From the NCBI RefSeq assembly GCF_947488945.1, contig NZ_CANLBS010000010.1:62001-126000 (forward strand): a DNA stretch of 64,000 nt, written 5' to 3'. The notes under the pieces were generated by a model, which saw only the letters and a list, made by a program, of their open reading frames with translations, made no database searches and was not told where the DNA came from. Within the stretch, counting starts at the first letter, position 1; each line of letters begins with the position of its first letter. The stretch comes from an uncultured Streptomyces sp. Its GTDB lineage: Bacteria; Actinomycetota; Actinomycetes; Streptomycetales; Streptomycetaceae. Made by a program: the position numbers and the translations under genes. Shown here piece after piece: positions 8,647 to 16,635 of this stretch.

Positions 8647-9390
8647 TCAGACCTCCCCCCGGACCAGGCCGCGGTAGGCGCTCTCCGCGCGCCGTTCGTA
8701 CGCGGTCCCGGCGGGGGCGGTGGCGAAGAACTCGTTCACCGTCCCCCGGAACACGGGCCGACCCCGGTCGAACACGATGACGGTCTCGTAGATGTCGGCG
8801 AGGTCCTCGGTCTGGTGGGTGGAGACGACGAAGTGCACCGCCTCGCTGAGCTCGGCCAGCAATTCCCGGAAGACGCCGCGCTGGACGGGGTCGAGGCCGG
8901 CGGTCGGCTCGTCCAGGAGCACGACCTCGGCCCGGTGGACCAGCGTCTGGGCGATCCCGAGGCGCCGCATCTGGCCCCCGGACAGTTCATGGCTCTTGCG
9001 GCCGCCCAGTTCGGTGAGCCGTACGCGCTCCAGCGCACCGGCGGAGCGGTCCCAGGCCTCACGCTTGGACAGGCCCTTCAACCAGCCCACGTACGCGGCC
9101 TGCTCCCGGACCGTCAGGGCCGGGACGGCATGCACTTCCTGCGGCAGCCAGCCCACCTTCTGCCGGAACGCCCGCCGGTCCTTGCGCCGGACGCTGTCCA
9201 GGCCACCCAGAGTGACGTGGCCCGACACCGGGGTGAGCGAGGACGCCCCCAGCGAGAGCAGCGTCGACTTCCCCGCACCGTTCGGTCCGAGCAGGACGGT
9301 GCACCCCCGCGGGAGTTCCGTCGTCAGGCGGTCGAGCACGGGGGTACCGGCCCGGTAGGCGAAAGAGCAGTCCCTGAAGTGCAGCGGCAC
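8647..9390 (-). CDS. ABC transporter ATP-binding protein
   Basis: A 247-residue nucleotide-binding domain with Walker A GPNGAGKST (35-43), Q-loop LPQEVH, signature LSGGQ, Walker B VVLLDEP and switch STHQ. This is the ABC-2 exporter type (one ATPase plus membrane subunits). The frame is open to a TTG at 9453, but that codon sits inside a 30-bp palindrome. GTG 9390 follows GGGGGA with 6-nt spacing and gives the usual family N-terminus (VPLHFRDCSFAYR), so I chose it. It heads the three-gene operon running down to 6797. Confidence 0.85.
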   Translation of the reverse strand: MPLHFRDCSFAYRAGTPVLDRLTTELPRGCTVLLGPNGAGKSTLLSLGASSLTPVSGHVTLGGLDSVRRKDRRAFRQKVGWLPQEVHAVPALTVREQAAYVGWLKGLSKREAWDRSAGALERVRLTELGGRKSHELSGGQMRRLGIAQTLVHRAEVVLLDEPTAGLDPVQRGVFRELLAELSEAVHFVVSTHQTEDLADIYETVIVFDRGRPVFRGTVNEFFATAPAGTAYERRAESAYRGLVRGEV

Positions 9391-9435
9391 GCGGATCCCC
9401 CGGTGGACGACGACTACACGTTCGGACGTAGATGT

Positions 9436-9465
9436 GGGGGGACGCGGTTGCAACCGCGTCCCCCC
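9436..9465. repeat. 30-bp perfect loopless palindrome
   Basis: The left arm GGGGGGACGCGGTTG is followed immediately by its exact reverse complement, CAACCGCGTCCCCCC. It lies 46 nt upstream of the preferred ABC ATPase start and 118 nt downstream of the TetR stop, both read leftward. It may terminate the TetR transcript or act as an operator for the transporter operon. The 9466-9582 stretch shows no supported gene. Confidence 0.75.
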
Positions 9466-9582
9466 GCACTCCGCGAGCCGGTCGGTACCGCACCGTGACC
9501 GTGGGCACGTCCAGAGAGGAGGACACCGCGTCCTGCCCGTTCGAACTCGATGAGCTGAAGCAGTCCGTGCCCGCGGCCGTGC

Positions 9583-10164
9583 TCAGGTGCGCGGTCCGGC
9601 CCCGTGCAGCAGCGTGTCGATGACGCGGGAGGCCAGGGTGTCGGGGTCGGCGCCGTTGTCGTCCGGGTGCCCGCGCAGGGACTCTCCGAGAAGCGCGTAG
9701 TAGACCCGTCGCAGCCAGAGGAGGTCGGCCGCCTCGTCGACGAGTCCGTCCGCCCGCGCTCGTTCCAGCACGCTGATGCACGTGCGGCCGATGTCCTCGT
9801 GGACGGCGGCCGCCTCACTGCCGGGATCGGCCGGCAGCTCCAGGGCGAACGCCCAGGCGCTCTTCACCTCGAGCACGTTCGCCGTGATCCGGTGCAGTGC
9901 CACGAGCGGAGGAGCGGTGTCCGGGCGGCCGTCTTCCACGGCGCGGGCGAGCTGCCGGGCGGCGGACGCGGCCAACGCGTCGATCAGCGACTGCCTGCTG
10001 GCGAATCTCCGGTGGATCGTCGTCCTGGCCACCCCCGCCGCGGCCGCGATCTGCTCCATCGACGCGCCGGGGTCCTTGGACAGCACGCCCTCGGCCGCCT
10101 CGATGATCGCGCGCACACTGCGCTCGGCGTCCGCCCGCAGCGGTCGTGCCGCCCTCTCGCCCAT
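9583..10164 (-). CDS. TetR/AcrR family transcriptional regulator
   Basis: A 193-residue repressor-type protein. The N-terminal HTH reads SMEQIAAAAGVARTTIHRRFASRQSLIDAL (residues ~35-65, in segments), followed by an all-helical ligand domain. The frame extends to an ATG at 10197, but ATG 10164 has GGGAGG four nt upstream and a normal TetR N-terminus, so I prefer it. It is divergent from the SDR-EamA operon, with a 147-bp shared intergenic region holding the operon promoter, and most likely represses that operon. The inducing ligand is unknown, presumably a substrate of the reductase or exporter. Confidence 0.85.
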   Translation of the reverse strand: MGERAARPLRADAERSVRAIIEAAEGVLSKDPGASMEQIAAAAGVARTTIHRRFASRQSLIDALAASAARQLARAVEDGRPDTAPPLVALHRITANVLEVKSAWAFALELPADPGSEAAAVHEDIGRTCISVLERARADGLVDEAADLLWLRRVYYALLGESLRGHPDDNGADPDTLASRVIDTLLHGAGPRT

Positions 10165-10246
10165 GGCGCCTCCCACTCTCTCCACTCGCCCTTCCATGGA
10201 AACGATACGCGACTGACCCAGTTCCGCGAGATCTGCGTCACCACTG

Positions 10247-10274
10247 TTGCAGTTACTAGAGAATCAGCTACTCT
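10247..10274 (+). promoter_or_regulatory. Promoter of SDR-EamA operon
   Basis: A -35 TTGCAG (10247-10252), 16-nt spacer and -10 TACTCT (10269-10274) are followed by GAAGGAG before the ATG at 10312. The surrounding AGTTACTAG/CAGCTACT sequence is a weak inverted repeat and a plausible operator of the divergent TetR protein. Confidence 0.5.
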
Positions 10275-10311
10275 TTCGTCTCAGATGGTCACCGAACGAA
10301 GGAGCCTTCCC

Positions 10312-11130
10312 ATGCACGGCACAGCGCTCATCACGGGTGCCTCGTCCGGCCTCGGCGCGGAGTTCGCCGCCCAACTCGCCGCCCGCGGACACGATCTGAT
10401 CCTGGTGGCACGCTCCGAGGACAAGCTCAGCTCCGTCGCGGAGCGTCTGAGCGCGGAGCACGGTATCCGCGCGCACGTCCTGGTCCAGGACCTCGCCGAG
10501 CCCGATGCCGCCCAGCGGATCGCCGGCCGGATCGCCGCCCGCGGGCTGCGCGTCGACCTGCTGGTCAACAACGCGGGGTTCGGCACGTGCGGCCGCTTCG
10601 AGGACATCGCACGGGAGCGCGACCACGACCAGCTGATGGTCAACGTCGTCGCGCTCGTCGACCTGACGCACACGCTGCTCCCCGGCATGCTGGAGCGCGG
10701 CACGGGCGCGGTCGTGAACGTCGCTTCCACCGCGGCCTTCCAGCCCTCCCCCTACTTCGCCGTCTACAGCGCGGCCAAGGGCTTCGTGCTGAACTTCGGG
10801 CTCGCCCTGCGCCAGGAGTACCGCGGGCGCGGGATCCGCGTGCTGACCCTGTGCCCCGGTCCGGTCGACACGCCCTTCTTCGACGTCATCGGCACCCGCA
10901 GGGCGGCCGTCAACGGCTCCATGACCACGCCGGAACCCGTGGTGCGGGCCGCATTGCGCGCGCTCGACCGCGACCGCGGCTACGTGGCCCCCGGACTCGG
11001 CAACGCCCTGGCCGCGCATCTGCTGCCGCGCAGGCCGCGCACGCTGGTGGCCGCCGTGGCCGAACGCGTCACCCGTGCGGTCCTCGAGCCGTCGGGCGCC
11101 TCCCCCCGGCTGCGGGGGTACGCGGCATGA
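10312..11130 (+). CDS. Short-chain dehydrogenase/reductase
   Basis: A 272-residue classical SDR. The cofactor loop is TGASSGLG (8-15), the structural NNAG motif follows at ~88-91, the catalytic pair is Y152/K156 (YSAAK), and PGPVDT follows at the expected place. Length and motifs match the NAD(P)H-dependent DltE/YqjQ-like group acting on ketones or acyl substrates. The start is ATG 10312 with GAAGGAG seven nt upstream; the frame is open upstream, but that region is intergenic. The stop overlaps the EamA start (ATGA). It is likely controlled by the divergent TetR. Confidence 0.88.
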   Translation: MHGTALITGASSGLGAEFAAQLAARGHDLILVARSEDKLSSVAERLSAEHGIRAHVLVQDLAEPDAAQRIAGRIAARGLRVDLLVNNAGFGTCGRFEDIARERDHDQLMVNVVALVDLTHTLLPGMLERGTGAVVNVASTAAFQPSPYFAVYSAAKGFVLNFGLALRQEYRGRGIRVLTLCPGPVDTPFFDVIGTRRAAVNGSMTTPEPVVRAALRALDRDRGYVAPGLGNALAAHLLPRRPRTLVAAVAERVTRAVLEPSGASPRLRGYAA

Positions 11131-12296
11131 GCTCCTCCGCCACACCGGCCGCGGGCGCCGCGGCCGCGATGCTGCTCGTCGGCACGTCGACGGCGGTGTC
11201 GGCGACGATCGCCGACTACCCCGTCCTCAGCGGCCAGGCCTTGCGCTACGCACTCGCCGCGGCGATCCTGCTCACCGTCGTACGCAGCCGGCGCTTACCC
11301 CGGGCCGGCCTGACGCCCCGTGACTTCCTGCTCCTGGCGTCCCTGGCAGCCACCGGCCTGGTCGGTTTCAACATCTTCCTGGTCGAAGCGACCCGGGTCG
11401 CGAGCCCTGCCATGATCGGCACCGTGGTCGGAGCCCTCCCGATCGTCCTCGCCCTCGTCGGGCCGATGACACAACGCCGGCGCCCCTGCGCACGCACCGT
11501 CGCCGCCGCAGCCGTCGTGACGCTCGGAGCCGCTCTCGCCGCCGGGTTCGGCGGAGGCAGCCCGCGCGGCCTGCTGCTGTCGCTGGGGGCGCTCGCCGGC
11601 GAAGTCGCCTTCTCCCTCCTCGCTCTTCCTCTGCTGCCCAAACTCGGCCCCCTGAGGGTCGCCGCCTACCCCGCCGCGCTGTCCGTTCCCGTCCTGCTGG
11701 CCGCGAGCGTCGTGGTGGACGGCACCAACGCCCTGCGCCTGCCGAGCCCCACCGAAGCGGCGGCTTTCGGCTACCTCGGCGCGCTGGTCACAGCCGCCGC
11801 GTTCCTCCTCTGGTACGCGGCGCTGTCCCGGCTCGGCACCGACCGTGCGGGGCTCTTCGCCGGACTCGTGCCGGTGGGCGCGCTGCTCACCACCGCCGTG
11901 CTCGGGCTCGGCGAGGTGGGCCGGGCGGACGTGATCGGCGCTCTGGTCGTCGCCGGGGGCGTCGTCCTCGGACCGCCGCGCCCGGTGCCGGGCACGGGGG
12001 CCCGGAGCCGGGCGCGGCGGTCCGGACGGGAGGAGAGCGGGAGGTACCGACGGACCCGTCCCCTGCGGTCGGTGGCCGGCTCCCCCGCCCCGCCGGCACC
12101 CACTCCCGACGGATTCCGGAACGCGGGTCACCCCGCGGTCGCGCGCTGCCGGGACGGCGGGGCCGGCTCCCGGACCGCCGTGCACGGGGACTCGGACACG
12201 GCGGCGGTGCAGCGGATGGCGGTCGGCCGGTGGGTGGCGCTGCAACCAGCGGAAGAACCCCGGAGCGTGAGGCTCAACCGTGACGGCAGCGCATGA
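11127..12296 (+). CDS. EamA/DMT-family transporter with long C-terminal tail and a TTA codon
   Basis: A 389-residue protein whose first ~290 residues form the ten-helix drug/metabolite transporter fold (two EamA repeats, for example AMIGTVVGALPIVLALVG and GALVTAAAFLLWYAALS). The last ~100 residues are a low-complexity Arg/Pro/Gly-rich tail not typical of the family, which usually stops near 300; a frameshift past the original stop is possible. Codon 57 (11295-11297) is TTA, the only one I found in a gene here. In Streptomyces that requires the bldA tRNA, implying late-growth translation. It is translationally coupled to the SDR. Confidence 0.82.
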   Translation: MSSSATPAAGAAAAMLLVGTSTAVSATIADYPVLSGQALRYALAAAILLTVVRSRRLPRAGLTPRDFLLLASLAATGLVGFNIFLVEATRVASPAMIGTVVGALPIVLALVGPMTQRRRPCARTVAAAAVVTLGAALAAGFGGGSPRGLLLSLGALAGEVAFSLLALPLLPKLGPLRVAAYPAALSVPVLLAASVVVDGTNALRLPSPTEAAAFGYLGALVTAAAFLLWYAALSRLGTDRAGLFAGLVPVGALLTTAVLGLGEVGRADVIGALVVAGGVVLGPPRPVPGTGARSRARRSGREESGRYRRTRPLRSVAGSPAPPAPTPDGFRNAGHPAVARCRDGGAGSRTAVHGDSDTAAVQRMAVGRWVALQPAEEPRSVRLNRDGSA

Positions 12297-12378
12297 GCGG
12301 CGGCGCGAACCGCTCGTTTCCGCACCCGTGGCCGGGTTTCCGCCGTCATGTCCCGGCTCGGCATCCCGCCGGAAGGGG

Positions 12379-12416
12379 ACGGCCGGCCGGCCACGTGTAC
12401 GGAGCCGGCCGGCCGT
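12379..12416. terminator. Convergent terminator hairpin
   Basis: A perfect 12-bp inverted repeat (ACGGCCGGCCGG) with a 14-nt loop lies between the convergent EamA and pectate lyase genes and can serve both. Confidence 0.55.
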
Positions 12417-12507
12417 GGTGCTCGGCCGCCACCGTGGCCACGGGCCGCCGCACAGCGCTGGGGCGGCGGCCCGCCGCCGGACGGGCGGTGCGACCGTGCG
12501 CGAGGGC

Positions 12508-13692
12508 CTACAGGGTCACGACCTTGCCGCCGAGGGTCGTGACGAGCTTGCCGTCCGAGGCGTACGACCACTTCAGGGCACCGCTGTAGGAGGAGCAGCG
12601 GGAGCCGTTGGTGCCGGTCCAGAACTGGTTCGAACTGTCGGCGGTGCCGATGGTCTTGTCGTTCGAGCCGTCGACGGCGAAACGGCACGAGGTGTTGCTC
12701 TTGTACACCGATGTCCCCTTGTCGAAGGAGTAGTTGCGCTCGGCGTTGTCGATGCTGAGGTTGTTCGAGATCGCCATCGAGCCCGGGTTCGAGTTGTACG
12801 TGAACCCGTGGTGGCCGTTGCCGAAGGCGATGGATCGCCGCACGACATGGTTCACGGCGATGTCGTCGCCGCCGAGCTTGTAGCCGTTGCGGTCGCCGTT
12901 GTTGTTCACGGTTCCGTCGCTGAGCGTGCCGTTGGAGTACGCCAGCGAGTCCTCGATCGTGACCGGGCCGATGGCTCCGGTGTCGGTCTTGGTGTACAGG
13001 TCCCAGCCGTCGTCGATGTTGTGGTGGGAGACGGCGTACCGGAAGACGTTGCCGGTTCCGGTGGTGAGCTTCGCGGCGAACCCGTCGGCGTCCTCGCCGT
13101 CGGAGTCGGCGTTGTCGTGCGACTCGGCGCTCAGGATCAGGTTGTTCGCCGGCCAGGCGCTCTTGGGCGTGGTAGAGGCGATCCGTCCGAGTTGCAGCCC
13201 GGTGTCGTGGTTGAAGCGGGTGACGGTGCGCTCGACGATGTTGCCGCTGCCGCCGACGTAGATGCCGTTGTCCCCGGCATGCTCCACGACGAGGCCCTTG
13301 ACGTGCCAGTACGAGGCGAAGAGCTGGAGCCCCCGGTTGGTCGAACTCTCGGCCTGAGCGGAGAAGTTGAGGACGGGCTTCTCACTCTGGTAGGCGGTCA
13401 GGGTGGTGCGCGCGGCGGCGGTGCCGTCGCTCGCGTCGGGCACGGTGACGGTCTGGGCGTACGCGTACGTCCCGCCGCGCAGATAGATGGTGCCGCCTGC
13501 CGCGATACGGCTGATCGCCGAGCTCAGCGTCGTCGGCGCGTCCAGGGTGCCGGCCGCAGAGTCGGTTCCGGAGGGCGCCACGTAGAGCGTGGTGGACGCC
13601 TGCGCGGCGGCTTGTGCCGAGGCTCCCGGAGTGAGGGCGACGAGTGTGCCGGCCAGCAGGCCGAGGGAGGCGACGAGAGGTTTCAGTGCCAT
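12508..13692 (-). CDS. Secreted pectate lyase, PL9-type right-handed beta-helix
   Basis: A 394-residue exoenzyme. The N-terminus is a clear Sec signal peptide (MALKPLVASLGLLAGTLVAL, then an Ala-rich cleavage region ending near ASAQA, ~27). The mature part starts with TLYVAPSGTDSAAGT, the usual opening of DUF1565/PL9 proteins, followed by successive beta-helix coils rich in Asn, Asp and Gly (GDNGIYVGGSGNIVERT, SHDNADSDGEDADGFAAK). The clustered Asp residues would bind the catalytic Ca2+. It eliminates across 1,4-galacturonan bonds outside the cell. The start is ATG 13692 with GGAGAAA upstream. The promoter and a LacI-type operator lie upstream. Confidence 0.85.
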   Translation of the reverse strand: MALKPLVASLGLLAGTLVALTPGASAQAAAQASTTLYVAPSGTDSAAGTLDAPTTLSSAISRIAAGGTIYLRGGTYAYAQTVTVPDASDGTAAARTTLTAYQSEKPVLNFSAQAESSTNRGLQLFASYWHVKGLVVEHAGDNGIYVGGSGNIVERTVTRFNHDTGLQLGRIASTTPKSAWPANNLILSAESHDNADSDGEDADGFAAKLTTGTGNVFRYAVSHHNIDDGWDLYTKTDTGAIGPVTIEDSLAYSNGTLSDGTVNNNGDRNGYKLGGDDIAVNHVVRRSIAFGNGHHGFTYNSNPGSMAISNNLSIDNAERNYSFDKGTSVYKSNTSCRFAVDGSNDKTIGTADSSNQFWTGTNGSRCSSYSGALKWSYASDGKLVTTLGGKVVTL

Positions 13693-13801
13693 GGTTCGGT
13701 TTCTCCGTACGTCGGGTGCGGGGCGGCTGCGCGGTGCGGAAGATGGCCGGTTCGTGTGCATGAACACGGAGGGCCGATCGCGCACCATGAGCCAACGGAT
13801 G

Positions 13802-13813
13802 GAAAGCGCTCTC
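13802..13813. promoter_or_regulatory. LacI-family-like operator upstream of pectate lyase
   Basis: GAAAGCGCTCTC is an inverted repeat around the AGCGCT core with one mismatched pair, the shape of LacI/CebR-class sites. It lies about 17 nt downstream of the pectate lyase -10 hexamer, overlapping the transcript start region, a classical roadblock position. Confidence 0.45.
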
Positions 13814-13830
13814 TTTCTGTTCTCCGCTGG

Positions 13831-13859
13831 ACCGTAGGCGCATGGCATGCACCCGTCAA
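13831..13859 (-). promoter_or_regulatory. Promoter of pectate lyase gene
   Basis: On the minus strand a -35 TTGACG (13859-13854), a 17-nt spacer and a -10 TACGGT (13836-13831) form a good vegetative-type promoter 138 nt upstream of the start codon. Confidence 0.6.
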
Positions 13860-13908
13860 GATTCACGGACATGTCTTTTGAATATGTATATGAACTTGCT
13901 CCATGACT

Positions 13909-13943
13909 CGGCCCCCGGTGGACTCGGTGTTCACCGGGGGCCG
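13909..13943. terminator. Terminator after quinone oxidoreductase gene
   Basis: A perfect 12-bp inverted repeat (CGGCCCCCGGTG) with an 11-nt loop lies 77 nt beyond the stop of the leftward oxidoreductase gene. It separates that gene from the pectate lyase promoter. Confidence 0.6.
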
Positions 13944-14019
13944 TTCGAGGGCGACGCGTGCGGGGCACGTCACCCGGGGCGCGCGAGAAGCGGACGGGCG
14001 ACGGCGGCGAAGCCGGCGA

Positions 14020-14988
14020 CTACGCCTGCGGAGTCGTCCCCTCCACCAGCAGGACGATCTTTCCCGTGGTGCGGTTGGTTTCCCCTGCGGCGTGGGCCGC
14101 GGCGGCCTCGGTGAGCGGGAAGACCGCGTCGACACGGGCTCGCAGCGCACCGGAGACCACCAGGTCGGCGACCGCCCGCATGCCGGCGTGATCGGCCTCG
14201 ACCAGCATGGTCTCCATACGGACGCGGTGCTCGGCGGCCTTCTTCGCTTCGGCGGGATCGGTCACCGCGAGGAGCGAGACCAGGGTGCCGCCGGGTCGCA
14301 CGATCTCCAGCGACCGGGTCCTGGTGTCCCCGGCGATGGGGTCGAAGACCATGTCGACGTCCCGGACCGCGTCCCTGAAGTCGGTGGTGCGGTAGTCGAT
14401 CACCTCGTCCGCGCCCAGGGAGCGGACGAAGTCGTGTTTGGGGGCGCTTGCGGTGCCGACGACGTGGGCGCCGAGGGACTTGGCGATCTGGACGGCGAGG
14501 TGGCCGACGCCGCCGGCGGCCGCGTGGACGAGCACGCGCTGTCCCGTGGTGACCCCGGCCGTGTCGACGAGCGCCTGGTACGCGGTGAGCGCCGCGAGCG
14601 GCAGGGCGCCGGCCTGTACGTGGTCGATGCCCGCGGGCTTGTGGACGAAAGAGCGGGCGGGTGCGGCGACGAACTCGGCATGCGAGCCGGCCCCGTGCGG
14701 GTAGGGGAGCATACCGAAGACCTCGTCGCCGGGCTTGAAGATCGTGACTCCGTAGCCGACCGCCTCCACGACGCCGGAGACGTCCCAGCCGAGGACGAGG
14801 GGCAGGCGGTTCAGGAAGAGCGGGCCCGAGCGGTGCTTCCAGTCCGTCGGATTGAGTCCGGCCGCCTTCACGGCGACCAGGATCTGGCTGGGCCCCGGCA
14901 CGGGCCTCGGGACCCGGGTCAGCCGGAGTACGTCGGGGGTTCCGTAGCTGTCTTGGCTGATCGCGAGCATGGTGGGGTTGTCGATCAT
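14020..14988 (-). CDS. Zinc-free NADPH:quinone oxidoreductase-type MDR protein
   Basis: A 322-residue medium-chain dehydrogenase/reductase. It has the GroES-like N-terminal domain (LNPTDWKHRSGP, VLGWDVSGVV) without the catalytic zinc Cys/His set. The Rossmann motif HAAAGGVGHLAVQIAKSLGA is in segments around residue 160. The C-terminal GKIVLLVE is typical of QOR/zeta-crystallin proteins. It reduces quinones or enones with NADPH in the cytosol. ATG 14988 (MIDNPTM) was chosen; an alternative is MLAIS at 14970. It is monocistronic, with hairpins on both sides. Confidence 0.85.
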   Translation of the reverse strand: MIDNPTMLAISQDSYGTPDVLRLTRVPRPVPGPSQILVAVKAAGLNPTDWKHRSGPLFLNRLPLVLGWDVSGVVEAVGYGVTIFKPGDEVFGMLPYPHGAGSHAEFVAAPARSFVHKPAGIDHVQAGALPLAALTAYQALVDTAGVTTGQRVLVHAAAGGVGHLAVQIAKSLGAHVVGTASAPKHDFVRSLGADEVIDYRTTDFRDAVRDVDMVFDPIAGDTRTRSLEIVRPGGTLVSLLAVTDPAEAKKAAEHRVRMETMLVEADHAGMRAVADLVVSGALRARVDAVFPLTEAAAAHAAGETNRTTGKIVLLVEGTTPQA

Positions 14989-15021
14989 GGTTCCAGCATC
15001 CGCGCAGCGCCGCCTGCACGC

Positions 15022-15064
15022 CACGGCACGCCGGCCCTCTTCCTGGAAGGGCCGGCGTGCCGTG
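15022..15064. terminator. Strong hairpin downstream of ALDH gene
   Basis: A perfect 17-bp inverted repeat (arm CACGGCACGCCGGCCCT) with a 9-nt loop. It lies between the leftward ALDH gene and the next leftward gene and would insulate them. The stretch 15065-15223 is GC-rich with shorter repeats and no gene. Confidence 0.65.
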
Positions 15065-15223
15065 GGCCCGGCGAGGCGGTGCGTGCGGGGCTACACGCGG
15101 GCCCGGCCAGTACCGCCGCCCCCGTGACCGGGCCTTCCCGCGGGGCCCTCCCGCGCGGGCCTTCCCGCGGGGGCCGGGGGCCGCCGCGGGGAGGTCGCGT
15201 ACCAGGGGGCGGGCCCGTCTCCC

Positions 15224-16558
15224 CTACTTCACCGTGCGGACGAGCTTCTTGTTCACGAACTCCTCGATGCCCGGCCGGCCCAGCTCCCGGCCGAAACCGG
15301 AACGCTTGATGCCGCCGAAGGGAAGCTCCGCGCCCTCCGCGCCGACGCCGTTGACGAAGACCATCCCGGCCTCGATGCGGTCAGCGACGCGCTCGGCCTG
15401 CGCGGGGTCCGTGGTGAAGACGTAGGAACCGAGCCCGAAGGGCGTGTCGTTGGCGATGCGCACGGCGTCCTCCTCGTCGGCCGCGGAGAAGACCATGGCG
15501 ACCGGGCCAAAGAGTTCCTGGCGTGCGGCGGCGTGATCGGTGGTGAGGCCGGTGAGGACGCCCGCGGGGAAGTAGGCGCCCTTGCGCTCGCCCTCGGTGT
15601 GCAGGGTCGCACCTTCCGCCACGGCGGCGTCCACCTGGCGGGCCAGGGTCTCGGCGGCGGTGACCGAGGACAGCGGAGCACCGGACTGCCCCGCGAGGAG
15701 TTGGGCGGTCAGCTTCTCCACGAACGCGTCGTAGAGATCGGCGACGACGACGAAGCGCTTGGCCGCGTTGCAGGCCTGGCCGGTGTTGTCCAGGCGCGCC
15801 GCGACGGCGGCCTCCACGACGGCGTCGAGGTCGTCGGTGGACAGCACGACGAAGGGGTCGGAGCCACCGAGCTCCAGGACGACCTTCTTCAGGTTGCGCC
15901 CGGCGATCTCGGCGACGGCCGCGCCGGCCCGCTCCGAGCCGGTGAGCGAGACTCCCTGGACGCGCGGGTCGGCGATCACGTCGGCGATCTGCTCGTTGGT
16001 GGCGTAGACGTTGACGTAGGCCCCGGCGGGGAAGCCCGCCTCGGCACACAGCTTCTCCAGCAGGGCGGCCGTGACCGGGCACTGCGGGGCGTGCTTGAGA
16101 ACGATGGTGTTCCCGAGGGCGAGGTTCGGGGCGGCGAACCGTGCGACCTGGTAGGCGGGGAAGTTCCACGGCATGATGCCGAGCAGCACACCGACCGGGC
16201 GGCGGCGGATCACCGCGCGGCCGGGGCCGGAGGTGACCTTCAGCTCTTCGTCGGCGAGGAACTCCTCGGCGTGGTCGGCGTAGTAGTGGTAGATGTCGAC
16301 GCAGAAGTCGACCTCGCCCTCCGCCTCCGGGAGCGGCTTGCCCATCTCCCGGACGATGCCGGCCGCGAGCTCGTCACGGTGCTCGGCGTGCAGGTCTCCG
16401 AGGCGGCGCAGCAGCGCGGCGCGCTCGGCCACCGTGCTCTCGCGGCCCCAGGCGGTGGCCGCGTGGGCGGCGTCGACGGCCGCCGTGATCTCGGCGTCGG
16501 TGGCGGTGGGACGGGTGTCCGTGGTCGTTCCGGTGGCGGGATCGGTGACGGCGTACAT
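15224..16558 (-). CDS. Aldehyde dehydrogenase, succinate-semialdehyde dehydrogenase-like
   Basis: A 444-residue NAD(P)+-dependent aldehyde dehydrogenase. Active-site residues are N132 (MPWNFP), the general base E229 (VLELGGSDPF) and the nucleophile C263 (NTGQACNAAKRF); the C-terminal motif is PFGGIKRSGFGRELG. Length and the N-terminal form match the short SSADH/GabD2 type. It oxidises an aldehyde, probably a semialdehyde, to its acid. The start is ATG 16558 with GGAGA five nt upstream. It is the last gene of a permease-ADH-ALDH operon, so its substrate is likely the product of the upstream alcohol dehydrogenase. Confidence 0.88.
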   Translation of the reverse strand: MYAVTDPATGTTTDTRPTATDAEITAAVDAAHAATAWGRESTVAERAALLRRLGDLHAEHRDELAAGIVREMGKPLPEAEGEVDFCVDIYHYYADHAEEFLADEELKVTSGPGRAVIRRRPVGVLLGIMPWNFPAYQVARFAAPNLALGNTIVLKHAPQCPVTAALLEKLCAEAGFPAGAYVNVYATNEQIADVIADPRVQGVSLTGSERAGAAVAEIAGRNLKKVVLELGGSDPFVVLSTDDLDAVVEAAVAARLDNTGQACNAAKRFVVVADLYDAFVEKLTAQLLAGQSGAPLSSVTAAETLARQVDAAVAEGATLHTEGERKGAYFPAGVLTGLTTDHAAARQELFGPVAMVFSAADEEDAVRIANDTPFGLGSYVFTTDPAQAERVADRIEAGMVFVNGVGAEGAELPFGGIKRSGFGRELGRPGIEEFVNKKLVRTVK

Positions 16559-16635
16559 CGGGTCTCCAAGCAGCAGGGTCGTGAGGCGGTCCGGGGCCGC
16601 GGCGGCGGTGTGCCGCGGGTCGTCTTCCGTCAAGC

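Noticed and set aside
9485..9623. Plus-strand short frame containing FELDELKQSVPAAVLRC, reminiscent of a RiPP leader plus Cys-containing core
   Set aside because: It overlaps the end of the tetR gene on the other strand, has no good SD, and no RiPP maturation enzyme is nearby; antisense coincidence is likelier.
13693..13968. N-terminal extension of the pectate lyase frame
   Set aside because: It would bury the signal peptide and run through the promoter and operator.
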